Assembly: GCF_037038585.1 (NCBI RefSeq)
Contig: NC_092520.1
Location: 12,655,001 to 12,719,000 of the forward strand
Source of the DNA: Patagioenas fasciata
Taxonomy: Eukaryota > Chordata > Aves > Columbiformes > Columbidae
Reading direction: 5' to 3'
DNA length: 64,000 nucleotides
Positions 1 to 11,620 of this stretch are shown here, in pieces. The translations under genes were made by a program, and so were the position numbers. Position 1 is the stretch's first letter; each line of letters opens with the position of its first letter. The notes below the pieces were generated by a model. The model was not told the origin of the DNA. It did not search any database and saw only the letters and a program-made list of their open reading frames with translations.

Positions 1-2694
1 CTCTGATCTTGCCTGTTAAAATGTAAAAGTTACTTACATCAGAATCAACCAGCTGACTACTACAAGCAACACCATTAAACAGACAAGTTCCTTCTTTACC
101 TCCTTCAAGCATGATAAGGATCATCCATAAAAGCAAAGTGATCTGAGTTTCCAGTTTCCCATAGGTACTCTAAGATATTTACCGAACCACAGCAATTATG
201 CCCATGACAAACAGGGTGTCGCACCCACTTGGTGCTTTCGTAATCTTCTGAATTACTACTTTGACTCATATCTCTGGGAACGTGAAACTTACCTAGAAAA
301 GGTCTAAGAAAAAGTGTGGAAGATTAGAGAGACTAAGTTAACAAAATAAAAACAACAAACAAACCCTAGATGTCTTATACGAGAAAAGGGATATAATTTC
401 TTTCTCTCCTATTTGAAAGCCTTGCCTCTTTCACAGTTAAGCAAATTTTCCCCAAAGAAGCCATTGATGATTGCATTCTTTCGGAATTTTTGTGTAAACA
501 AGTGCTGGAATATAAAATGGAAAGCCAAAGAGGGATATTAAATCACAGGACATTTACATCCCAGAACCCTGCATGTATCTATTTGGAGGGTGGGAACAAA
601 ACCAAAAATTTGGTATGAAAAAGAAATAAAAGTAGACAAGAACGTGGAACCTGAAAGGGTTTTTGCTTAAGGTCCCTAATGTCTTAAGAATTGATTAAAA
701 TTTGGTTTTAGAGTACCTCTATTTCAGAGAGTTACTTCAGTGATGGCTCCTGTTACAGCAGTTTCTGCTGGAATATTTTACTCTGGCTGTCAGCCAAATC
801 TTTGCTATGCTGATGCCAAATAAATGATACCCAATTTCAACGACAGATGCTGTTGTGTTGACACATAATTGATACGTTTATATTCAGGGCTCCCTGGAAT
901 TCTGTAACAGCAACACTTTATTCACAAGAAATACGACTGACAGCAGAATTCAAAGGGACCTGCAGAGCACTGATGTTGCTGCATTGCTGATATTGTGAGT
1001 CTGGGGGAAGAGAAGAGACCATCACTGCCTGTCCAGGAACTGCCGAGGCCACACATTTTCTGGGGCAGTGGAAAAGACAAAGACGGTCCAGCAGCAAAAG
1101 TTCTCTGGTTTACCCAGAAACCAGCTTGATCAGGGAAACAGAAAACCTGAAAGTTTTCAACACAAGCCACACATCCCTTTCCTGCAGAGCTTGTAACTGC
1201 GTAGGAGATGGAAATCACAGAAACACCACAGTGCTGAAGTAACAGATACATCCCTAATCTCCTCTTCCTCAACTTCTTTGGTCTCCTAGGCAGGAAACAG
1301 ATTAGCAACCTTTAAAAATACATTTAAGCAAAGGTACGTTCCAAAGAAAACATGATACGCCCTCTCCTTGCATGTTCACTCTCTTGTACGTAACTTGAAA
1401 TAAACTTTCATAAAGAGCACTTATTTTGGAAAGCAACTATGTCCCTCCCCAGGCTTAACAAACCTTCAGTAATTCTTACAGGGGAAAAAAAGCTGATGAC
1501 CTTACAATATATGCCTACAATGTAAATTTTCTTCATTTTTACTAATACAGCATCGTATTTCCACACAATGAATAAAAACATTGACAGAATGAAAATATTC
1601 AGAGAAATTCATATTCATCTATTAAATTTTTTTTAAAAAAGAAAATAACAACAACAACTAAAATGTGGCACAGAAGACAGCAGCAAATAAATGCCACATA
1701 GCTACGTTTTCAGTAATTTTTCCAGGTAGTATACGTTGTTCAGCAAACATGCAATGTGGAATATCCTGCCATGATGCCTCTTTTTCATTAAAATAAAGTC
1801 AAGCTTAAAAATACTTTTGAATTGCATTAAATGGGGATTATCAAACACATTTGAAGCTTACAGATAAAGAGGCATCGCTACCTGGAAGTCTTTTCAACTC
1901 CTGGAAAACGTGTTTTGCCAACTGTTTCTTAAACTGTATTTCAGAACACTGATCATACCCAGAACGCTTCTGCACTGTAATTTGCTTCTGCTGCTTGTGG
2001 GGCCCTATCTGGCTCTCAAACACTGTCTGTGCTTCTCTGTAGTACCACAGGAAAGATTTCTTCATTCAGTCACCCGTTTCCTTACATTATACAAAAAAAG
2101 GACTGAAAACACTGATGTTAATTCTTCAGACTCTGCACACTGCAGTTCTTTCCTCTACTTCTTCCTCTCCTGTACTTCTAAGGGTTGCTAAGGCCAAAAC
2201 TGTCAGAATATCGCTCTTCACACTGAATTTCTCCTTCAGGAGTGCACAGAACAGACTACAAAGTTATACAGGTAAAAGATTTATCATCAAAACTCATATT
2301 TCTCAAAACCCCAAAATTGTGATTCAGTTCAGCAACATGAGATATGAAAAAATATCCAGGATTCTATCTTTGCAAAAGCAAAGTGGTTGAAAAGGTCAAG
2401 GAGGTGCATTAGGTAGTAAAGTTTTAGGGGCCAGTGGGTTCTTTTCACTGTTTTGAGAAGCACTGGAAAAACAATCTTTGCCAAGAAAATACATCCAGAT
2501 ATTAAAAATTTAAGCACCAAGTACACATCTACGTTCTTTCAAAAACCCCCCCAGAGCCCCAAATCAAACAAACAAAAAACCCAAAAACACAACAAGAAAA
2601 AAAAACAATCTCCCCAAAAACCCCACAGAAGTTCTTCAAAGTCACAAAGGACAGTTGGGACTAACCTCCCACACATAGAAGAGCATACAGAGAA
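1..2694. other. AT-rich non-coding DNA, probably intronic to the leftward gene
   Basis: No open reading frame here resembles a known protein; the longest (128 codons, minus strand, 922-1308) has the composition of chance translation and no recognisable domain. Positions 2540-2640 form an A/C-rich low-complexity stretch. If the CpG island near 11 kb is the promoter of a leftward gene, this block lies in its first intron or intronic flank. I see no repeat family, RNA gene or conserved exon that I can support. Confidence 0.5.
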
Positions 2695-3065
2695 AATCAT
2701 AGAATAGTTTGGGTTAGAAGGACTTTCAAAGCTCACTTAGTCCAACCCCCTGCCATGAGCAGGGACATCTTCACCCAGATCAGGTTGCTCAGAGCCCCGT
2801 CCAGCCTGGCCTGGAATGTCTCCAGGGATGGGGCATCTACCACCTCTCTGGGCAACCTGGGCCAGGGTTTCACCACCCTCAGTATAAAACATTTCCTCCT
2901 CATGTCTGGCTCGAATCTCCCCTCCTTAAGTATAAAATCATCACTCCTTCTCCTATCACAACAGGCCCTGCTGAAAAGTCTGTCCCCATCTTTCTTATTG
3001 GCCCCTTTTAAGTACTGAAAGGCTGTAATAAGGTCTCCCCAGAGCCTTCTCTTCTCCAGGCTGAA
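2695..3065 (-). mobile_element. CR1 LINE 3' fragment (antisense)
   Basis: Reading on the plus strand, the block opens with AATCATAGAATAG followed by a text typical of reversed avian CR1 (a 'GGTTGCTCAGAGCCCCGTCC' type segment, then CCTCTCTGGGCAACCTGGGCCAG). It closes with CTTCTCCAGGCTGAA near 3,065. The element is therefore a 5'-truncated CR1 lying on the minus strand. No intact ORF2 remains. An 87-codon open frame inside it is repeat sequence, not a gene. Confidence 0.9.
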
Positions 3066-4119
3066 AATGAAGAAGAAAACACAAAAAATCAGCCAGGACA
3101 GCCCTCAACAGCTTTGATTTAGCAGACCCAGCCCTGGGGCGCAGCGGGTGGTTCAGCACAGGCAGACCCCGTCTTCCTCACTCCTCCTCAGAGAAGATCA
3201 GATGCAAACCTGCTCCAGTTCAAAAGCTGCAGCGGTTTGTCAGACTGGTGCTGTGTCTAAACTGGAAAAGGCTGGTCCCTCAGCACTGCATTTTAAATTG
3301 AGCACAGCAGCAAAATAACAAAGCTAGGAGGCTTATGGAGGAGATCCAGCTCCTGTCTAATTATTTGAGTGTGTAGGTCAGTCTGTCAGACATTGTACAG
3401 CTACACCGTATCTTGTGTTAGAAGGGGCATAATTAGTCTGTGAGGAAATCAATGCTAAGACATAAACTTGTATATTTCTGCTTGTTGTTAGATTTGCTCC
3501 AATGATTCATTCCTACAGGTTTCTTCATGTGTTTGGAAGTCCCCTTGCTCCCCCTTAAGTACACACTGAATTTAATAACTTTCTTTTTTTTAAAAAAAGT
3601 CATCATGTTCAATAGGAATAACCCATCCTGTTATTAACAAAGGCAAGGATTTGTAAAGTCAAATGCATTCCCACTCCTACTACTGGCTTCTACAATTTGC
3701 TCTGTTTGGATGTTTGGGCATAGAACAGAAAGGTCTCACTTTCTCCCATTCAGGAAACCAGTGCTATAGCTGGAAGACATGGAAGAAAACAATAAAATGA
3801 TTGTATACAAATAGTTATGTTTCTCTTGCTGAATTTATAGTATCATTTTTTAAAAAAGCAAAAGCATGTTTGTTGGAGACTACTGTACAATCAGTTAACA
3901 TGCTCAAGAAATCAGCAACAGAAAGAAGTCAGTCAGCTTCAACTTTCAGAAATTTAAAAGATTTAGAAATAGTTCAAGCAATGAGATCTCAGAGCACATC
4001 TCACTTTGAGAGACAGTGTTTCCCATCCTGTTAAATATTCGCTGTGGGAAAGACTTAAACAATAGAGGGTAACTGGGTAAGGCTTGACCTGCGCTCTGAA
4101 ATAACCTCAATTCAGGAGC
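3066..4119. other. non-coding spacer
   Basis: AT-rich sequence between two CR1 fragments. Open frames are short and of chance type. A T/A homopolymer junction occurs near 3,583-3,598. Nothing else is recognised. Confidence 0.5.
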
Positions 4120-4563
4120 AATAACCAGCATCGAGAGGAAGATGATGAAGGGAGTAGAGGAAAGGCTGAGGGAGCTGGGGTTCTTTAGCTTGGAGAAGAG
4201 GAGGCTGAGGGGTGAACTCATTAATGTTTACAGATATATAAAGGGTGAGTGTCACAAGGATGGAGCCAGGCTCTTCTCGGTGACAACCAATGGTAGGACA
4301 AGGAGTAACGGGTTCAAACTGGAACACAAGAGGTTCCACTTAAATTTGAGAAGAAACGTCTTCTCAGTGAGGGTGACAGACACTGGAACAGGCTGCCCAG
4401 GGAGGCTGTGGAGTCTCCTTCTCTGCAGATATTCAAGATCTGCCTGGACACCTTCCTGTGTAACCTCATCTGGGTGTTCCTGCTCTGGCAGGGGGATTGG
4501 ACTGGATTATCTTTTGAGGTTCCTTCCAATCCCTAACATTCTGTGATTCTGTGTGTGATTCTG
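4120..4563 (+). mobile_element. CR1 LINE 3' fragment
   Basis: A 5'-truncated CR1 in plus orientation. Recognisable blocks in order are GCTTGGAGAAGAGGAGGCTGAGG, the 'GGAACAGGCTGCCCAGGGAGGC' segment, and the terminal TTGGACTGGATTATCTTTTGAGG followed by CCTTCCAATCCCTAACATTCTGTGATTCTG. The 3' end carries the short TGATTCTG-type repeats of avian CR1. It belongs to the same subfamily as the copies near 16.9 and 24.9 kb, judging by the shared CACCTTCCTGTGTAACCTCA segment and 3' end. The exact 5' edge is uncertain by some tens of bases. Confidence 0.92.
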
Positions 4564-7500
4564 AATAACGTTACCAAACCTAGACATTAGGGTAAGAAGT
4601 TGCCATCCACCCTTTTCCTCCACACTGAGGTCTTCACCACAAGCAACTCCAAGTATTCAAACATACTCCATAGATTATTATACTATAACTACAAGCCACT
4701 GCTTTAAACAGTATAAATTCAGTAAACTTCCATTTTTCTGATGCTATGCAGCATAGCCACCAAAACCCCTCAAGCCAGTTCAGACAGATGTTCATCCTTT
4801 ATTCTGTCCTAAACTACACCAGAGTTCAGCTGCAGGCTCTCCCATCCCGAGCAGGCCGCACCGTGACGGTGGGTGCGGTGGGTTGATGGTGAGACACAGT
4901 ACAGTACGAGAATTGGTTCCTAAGCTGACCTAAGCTTGCAAAAACAACTACAGGCAAATTCCTTTTTGTGCCATGGGTGCAGGTTCAGGGCCATATTTTA
5001 TAATGTCACCAGCAAGGCCTAATAAAAGGCTCTGGGATCTTGAACTTTATTTGTATTGTGACAGCCAGGTACCTAAGTTGCATTTTTACAACTAAGAGCT
5101 GCACCCTGCAGCCTCACCTCAAAGATTCCTTATTTTTGTTATCCTTCTAGTTGGTGTCAAAGTCAAGCACAAGATCTCTTACGATGTGACAACACCCTGT
5201 GAAGTGTAAGACACTATCAACATCTACCAGTAAGCAGCCATACTAGGAACAAATATTTTAGAGGCAAAGCGCTTCAGTGAGTTTTAATAATAGATTTATA
5301 CAGCACATGTCCTCTCCACACCTGATGCTAAGCACTGTAACATGGTCAGAGAACTCCTTTCCAAATATAAAAAGCCAGGGTGTCAAACAAAAACTAACTT
5401 GTGTTGGGTAAAAAAGCAGTGAGCCCAATTTATAAATAGCAACCAGCCTGAGAAGGAGACAGATATACACCCTGAGGTTGGGTACATCCAAACCATCATT
5501 ATCTATACCTCCAGCAAGATACGAAGCCCCAAATCAACATGGCCTGGACACAAGGACTTGTTTAGCAATTAATAAGGCTCCAGGAGCCTTATCAAAGAGC
5601 CTATCTGAAGGTAGATAGCACTTTGAGCATTAAAGCCCCCCAGTCACCTGCTCCAATTTAATTTTTTTCCAAGTTTACTGTCACACAGGCATGGCTCTTC
5701 AACTCTTTAACCACAACATATCTTTACTCTTAATAATGTTTTAGAGCTGCCTGTGGCCAAAACCAAACAAACCAACCACAACACAGAATGCATTTGGTTT
5801 GTTACTGCCAGTGTCTATGGGGTGCCCACATAACTAAACCCAAGGCCACGTTGTTCTGCACTCCGTGCACCCCACCAGCTCATTTCAGCCTGGAGAAGCC
5901 ATCGCACCTGCAACAGGACAGGCCACATTTCTAGTCTTCATGTGCCAAAGACACAAACACGCTGGTCTAGGCAGAACAGCTTTTGCACTGATGCTGCTCT
6001 TTATTTTCCTCTCTTTTTGTGAAATACAGAGACAATTTCTCAGCAGAGCCTTTGGGGAAAGAGCTTTACTCAAAACCACTAGTCCTCTGCCTAGCACAAT
6101 AAGAGCAGAGAATGCAAATTAGTTTCAATAAAAGCAGCTGGCAATCAGCAAGAAAGGGCCGGTCTCCAAGAGTAAAACTGGTTCCTCTAAGGATAAGAGT
6201 TAAAAGGGGAAAAACATAAGAAAATGAATAAAGGAAGAACAAATGCAAACAGCATGGAGGGGTGCACAGAAGAAGAAAAATCTAAGGATGCAATTAAAAA
6301 AAAAAAACACAGAGAAACTGACAAAGAACAGCTGGGGGTAAAAAGGAAAGAAAAGCACAGATAACTGTAATGCCAAAGAAAAGGACCATTAGAAAAGTCT
6401 AAGGGAAAACATGTGCAGCCCAAACAACATAAAATAAAAATCATGGAAGGCAGCAGATAAGAGTGGAGCTGGCGCCAGTCACGAGCTCACGTTCTAGCCT
6501 GGTTCGCAGGGGTTGGTACGTCCAATAATGGGTTTCAGCATCCCTCCTACTGCACACCTGGCCCTTTCACAAGAACTTGTGCACCCATCTCCTCTGAACT
6601 TCTGCGATAGTGCAGAAAGTCCATACCCGAGTGGGGCAGAACCCCCCACCCTGCATGCAGTCAGACCCCTTTTCCACGTCCCTCCACTTTGGGAAGCCCA
6701 CAGACACCTGCAAAGGACCAAGAAAAACCCAGCAGTATTGTTACCACCTGTTTAAATTTAAAAAAACTAATTCCACAAGACTGACACTTTCACTGAGTCT
6801 CATTATTGCATCTAATTTTGATAAATTGATTAGAGAGACAATACATCATAGTCACAGAAGCAGCCTTCCCTTGTAGCTGTTGTAGATAGGCTGATATAAG
6901 GGGAAAATACAAATATTTTGGCACAGTTAGCAACCTCTGCTCAAGAGAAACCTAAAAATCAAGTGTCTTGCATACTACAAGTCAGTGTCACAAATCACTA
7001 AGCCTCCATCTTGCATCTACAGACCCAGCTCTGGTTTCTGGATTTATCAACATCCTCCACCAAATGCTTGGTTAACACAGAAAACAAGTCCCTTTAATAT
7101 TGCACAGAAGAAAACACAAATGCAAGCAGTTACTTTGCTCATAAGCTTTTCAGCCCCAAAGAATCTCACCAGCAAACTACACAATGTAACTCTTTTGACC
7201 CCAAGAATGGTGCCCCCATCTTTAATAGAGCAGCTGCTTAAATAGCATACATTAATTACACAGGGTGGAAAGTGGTGTCTTCGACACTCACATGAAACTG
7301 CAGGAGAAAGTCCTATCATTGCAGACCATTTATTTAGATGAAGTTTTGACCAGCATACTGATGGACTTGACACAGAAGTCTCTGCCAAGTTGTTAATATA
7401 CTTTAAATTATGCTTTTACTTTCACAGCTTTAATACCGAATAATTCGATTGGGGCATGCCCTACACTCTGAGAAATTCTGAGACTTCTAATGACTAATGC

Positions 7501-10500
7501 AGTCAGAAACTTCTAGTCACATTGACTCTGTGCAAGCACAGAGCTTGCATTTTAAAGAGAGAAAGATGCAACTACCTTTTCGGCACCTAAAACTGGGGTA
7601 CAAGAAACCAAGCGAAGCAGGATGGAGAAGACAACAAAAAGCCCCTGAAACCAAACTAGTAGTAGGGCAAAAGACAAAGAGAGAATATTATCACACATTC
7701 TCATCCGCTCAAGACACATGTATGCCTAAAGGGCTCACAAATATCTGATCTCTGGCTGTTTGCTATATTAAGCATACAAGGCCTGCTTCCTCTGTTACCT
7801 ACAGTAATTACCGTAGCGTTCGTCTTAACAAGTAAAAATCTCTAAAAAAAATTAAAAAGTGGGAGGAGGAGGCCTGCACTATTGCAGTTTTACATCTACA
7901 ACCTCATGGGCTGCCACTACCGCTAAGACAATTACAGTATTTCAAGAGCACAGTTCCCTAAGGTAGCAGGCAGTTAAGGCCTTTATATACTGAAAGAGAT
8001 GCCCTTCCACATTAGCATGGCCTATTAGCCACAAACAGGATTAAGAGCTCAGCAAACCCTCACAGAGCCCACATCTGTCAACATAACTCTTTCCCATAAT
8101 GGGCAGAAAGGAAGGTAACTTCTCAGCTTCACAGAGCACTTACTGGAAAGCTGATACTACAATAATTAAACAAACAAACAACAACAACAAAAGGGAGCAA
8201 CACAGAACAGCACAATCATGGAGACCCCTCAGGATCTCTTACCTTGTGAAAAAAATGCCACCTGTTACAGAACTTGTGGTCTTCCAGAGCAGCCCTGCTG
8301 TTTCTCTGGTGGCCCCGTACAGCGACCAGCCTTGGGGATCTCCAGAGAACCTAATAGCCAAGATCTCTTTGCAGGACATTTCTCCAAGTCTGACAGGATT
8401 TCCATAATCAGTCAAAAACCACAGACATCCCAACTGGCATGCAAGAGAAATTGCTATTGGACATCATGGACATTAATCCACCCATAAATGCTTCTTGCAG
8501 TGCATGATGAAGAGACTATTATGGAGACAGAGATCACTCTATTCTGGAGCACCTGAATCAAAGCAGTTCAATCAAGAGATGCCAGATCCACTCCTGAAGG
8601 GTTCAGATGACTGCAGGAACATCTGGGGCATATCTATAAAAGCAAAACCCAGCCCAATTTGGCAGAGAGAATTAGCGCTCGGTTCTTTCAAGCCCTGACA
8701 CTGCTGTCAAAGATCAATGTGCGGTCCCCATGACTGCAGTGCTGCATGCTGAACCAGGGCAGGTCTCCTGTGACCCTTCACAGAGAAATTCTTTCAGCTC
8801 CTCTACACCACAGCTTCTTGGTAGCACACACACCATGGGGAAGAGCCTTGCTGGGCTTCAAAGTAACAGGAGAGATGATGGAGAAGGAAAATTCATAACA
8901 GAAACGAACATGGAAACTGCATCACATTACCTTACACATTAAGTGCCACGGTCAAAAGATGTAGTGTACCATCCCATAAGCCAGCTTATATCACCTAATC
9001 AGCATGTATATCTTATATATATGCAAAAGCATTTCTGTCTACTTAATGCATGAAAAAACATGATTAAAAAAAAAAAAAATCAAGGTTATTTTGCTAGCAT
9101 ACAGATATAGCAGCAACCACTGAGGAAACAGTCCTCACTGTTACTATACGCACCTCCAAACACGCAGCAACAAACCATGGTCAGGCAGGGAGCGCGACAG
9201 AGGGTTGTCACCTCACACGGGACAATCTCCAAACACGCCTGACACTCTAAGGTAGCTCCAAAGCTCAGGTGGTGATCCACAGGTAGGAGCTGTGGGCATG
9301 CGGCTGCTGCTAAGTATGTCTCAAGCAAAGCAGTGCCACCGGCCTGTGAACACCTATCGCACCCCAAAACGGTGTAAAGCACGCTAAGGACTAGAAAGGT
9401 TTTCCAATGGCCACCCTGACAGGGTCCAAAGATGTCCGGCTCTGTAAATGGCTTGTCTTTATCTCTGTATGTCTGGCATGCTCTTCTGTGTCACCCTGCA
9501 TTTGTGGTGAACAGCTCTGCAAAAACCTTCTCGAGGAGCAGAGTAAGAGACCTGTGCAAGTCCACGCTGGAAAAAGCACTAAAGAAACAGGTTAGTTCCT
9601 AGAGTTTCCCATATGATAAGGGGTATTCAACAGCTGCACCCGAAATTCCTGTTGCTAGATGCCACCTCTGTGTTTCCCACAAAGCCTGAGGGAAAGCAGC
9701 AGCTGCGACAGGGAGCAGTTCATTTATCTGACAAAGATCAATGAAATTCCACCTACAAAGGTTGAGAACAGTCTAAAACCAGCTTTCTTCTTAACTTCAG
9801 TCTACAAGGTCTGCATGTTATAAATAGACCACTAAAAGGCAGTTAAGAGAGGACGAGCAAAAAGTTATTAAAAATGTACTAATGAGAAACTCATTTTTTT
9901 TTTTTTTTTTAACAGGGCATCAGGGAATTCCTACAAGACTCCTGGTTCATTTAAAGGAGGAAATTTTTAACAAAGCTAAAAATAATTGACAATCACATTT
10001 TCAAAATTGAGAGAAACATGGAAACCCCAGGAGGTCCCAGCCCAGGGTGGTACCGCACAGACTGATAACAAAGCTCATCCAAATTTTGGGCAGGATCGGG
10101 ACCTCGGAATGGAAATCCCTGTAACAGGAGAACATTTACTTTCCCTGCTGCTTTAAAAGAAGGTTTGAACCATAACCAGTTTAGAAACATAACAGATTTT
10201 TTCATTATTTATTTGTTTTTAGGTAACTAACAATAAAGAGAAGCCAAAAGCTATGAACCGAACTCACGTCAGGACATCGCAGGGAAACAACATACAGACA
10301 TAAAAGCACGGTGCTTAAAATGAGACAAAAGTCACATTTTTACATTCAGAACGGATTATCTTGATTTTTTTTTCCCTGGGTCACCTTTTAATGCTTCCCT
10401 GAGATTTTACTTTTTTTTCAATAGGCTGCTTAAATACAGGTCTCGGTCGTTTCTCTGCACAATTGTACTCGTGGCTGGGGAACCGAAATTAATAAGGAGA

Positions 10501-10569
10501 AAAAAAAAAAGGCAAAACCCACAAAAAAGTCTTCTGCGAGTCTTTTAAAGAGTTATTTTCCTCATTAAC
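4564..10569. other. non-coding DNA downstream of the CpG island on the minus strand
   Basis: About 6 kb of AT-rich sequence with no supported gene. Short open frames on both strands have low-complexity or chance composition. Homopolymers occur at about 6,297-6,307 (A), 9,066-9,078 (A) and 9,893-9,913 (T). An A/C-rich stretch with CAA repeats lies near 8,167-8,191. If the CpG island is an SMCO4 promoter this would be its first intron. I looked on the minus strand for the start of the 59-residue SMCO4 protein (MRQLKGKP-like) and its membrane segment and did not find them, so the coding exon probably lies to the left of the window. Confidence 0.45.
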
Positions 10570-11620
10570 GTCTCCGCAGTGCTTTTCAGGGGCTGACGTC
10601 CAACCGTGGCGCCGCTCGCCCCGCACACCTGAGCTCCCCGCCCGCAGCGGCGGGACCGGGGCCGCCCCGGGGCCTCCCCCGGCCGGGTCTCTCCCCGACG
10701 CGGCTTCGGTTCGGGGTTCGGAGCCAGCGGGGCCGCCCCGCCGGGAAGGCGCCCCGAGCTGCCTGCGGCCCCCCCTTCGCCCCACACGCTGCGGCGGCAG
10801 CTCTCGCCCGCCCGGTTCTCCTCCGCACGCACCGGCTTTTAAAACTTTCCGGTTCTAACCGCGGCGTCCCGGCCGCTCCCGCTGCCCCGGGAAGGAGCAC
10901 TCGGAGCCAAAGTCCGCAGGAAGTTGGGCCGCCCGGGAGCCGAGTCCCCCGCCCCGCCGGGGATACCGCGGGCTCGACCCGCGCCGTGCCAGCGCTCCCC
11001 GCCGCCCCCTTCCCAGCGCCCCGCCGGCCTCCCACGGGACAGCGGGCGGCAGCGGGCGGCAGCGGGCCGCCGCGCACCCCCGCTCGGAGCTGCACTCACC
11101 GAAGGGACGGGCAGCGCTGGGAGAGAGGCAGAGCCCGAGCTGGCCGCCGGCAACTTCCCCGCTCCGCCACACGTGGGGCTGAGCCGCGGGCTGGCTTCCC
11201 TCACCGCTCAGCGCAGAGGACGTGGCAGCTCCTTCCCTCCCTCCTCCTCCTCCTCCTCCTCCTCCCCGGCCGTGCCGCGCCGGAGGCTCCTCCCGGCCCC
11301 GCTCTGGCGGGATGCGGGGCGCCCTCTGCCGCCCGCCGAGGGACCCGCTGCCGCCGCCGCTGAGGGGCCGCTGCCCGGCTGGCTCCCGCGGGGCGCTGAG
11401 GGAAGCTCAGCGCGGGGCGGGGCCCCCGTCTCTCAGCGCCGGGCGGAAGCCGGCGGCCCGCGGGGCAACGAGCGGTGCCCGCCCGAAGGGAACCCCCGGG
11501 ATCTGCGGAGCGGAGTGAGTGACACCCGGCCTCTCCCGCCCCGGAGCCCACAGGGGCCGCTCGGGCTGTACGGGACAGGGGCGCGGGACGGAGGTCAAGA
11601 GGTGGATGCGGGAATTGGTG
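10570..11620 (-). promoter_or_regulatory. CpG island promoter of a leftward gene (SMCO4 candidate)
   Basis: Base composition switches abruptly from AT-rich to strongly GC- and CpG-rich between about 10.57 and 11.62 kb, then returns to AT-rich DNA. The island contains a three-copy 10-bp tandem (AGCGGGCGGC, 11,041-11,070) and a pyrimidine tract of CTC triplets (about 11,238-11,265). A splice donor matching the consensus well is seen on the minus strand at 11,100/11,099 (G|GTGAGTGCA), which supports leftward transcription. Long overlapping open frames here in both directions are a by-product of GC content. In human, SMCO4 lies head-to-head upstream of CEP295. Assigning the island to SMCO4 is an inference from that gene order only. 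A weaker plus-strand donor (A|GTGAGTGAC, near 11,515) leaves divergent transcription possible. Confidence 0.65.
11100..11235 (-). other. candidate 5' non-coding exon (minus strand)
   Basis: The right edge is arbitrary, because the transcription start is not visible; it was placed just left of the CTC tract that may be core promoter. The left edge is the minus-strand donor at 11,100 (exon base G, intron GTGAGT). The frame is not interrupted, but no recognisable protein is encoded, so an untranslated leader exon is the simplest reading. SMCO4 is the candidate owner by gene order. Confidence 0.35.

Noticed and set aside
1-10500. Search for the SMCO4 coding exon on the minus strand
   Set aside because: No frame with an MRQLKGKPKK-like start or a single membrane segment followed by a short tail was seen, so no CDS is reported.
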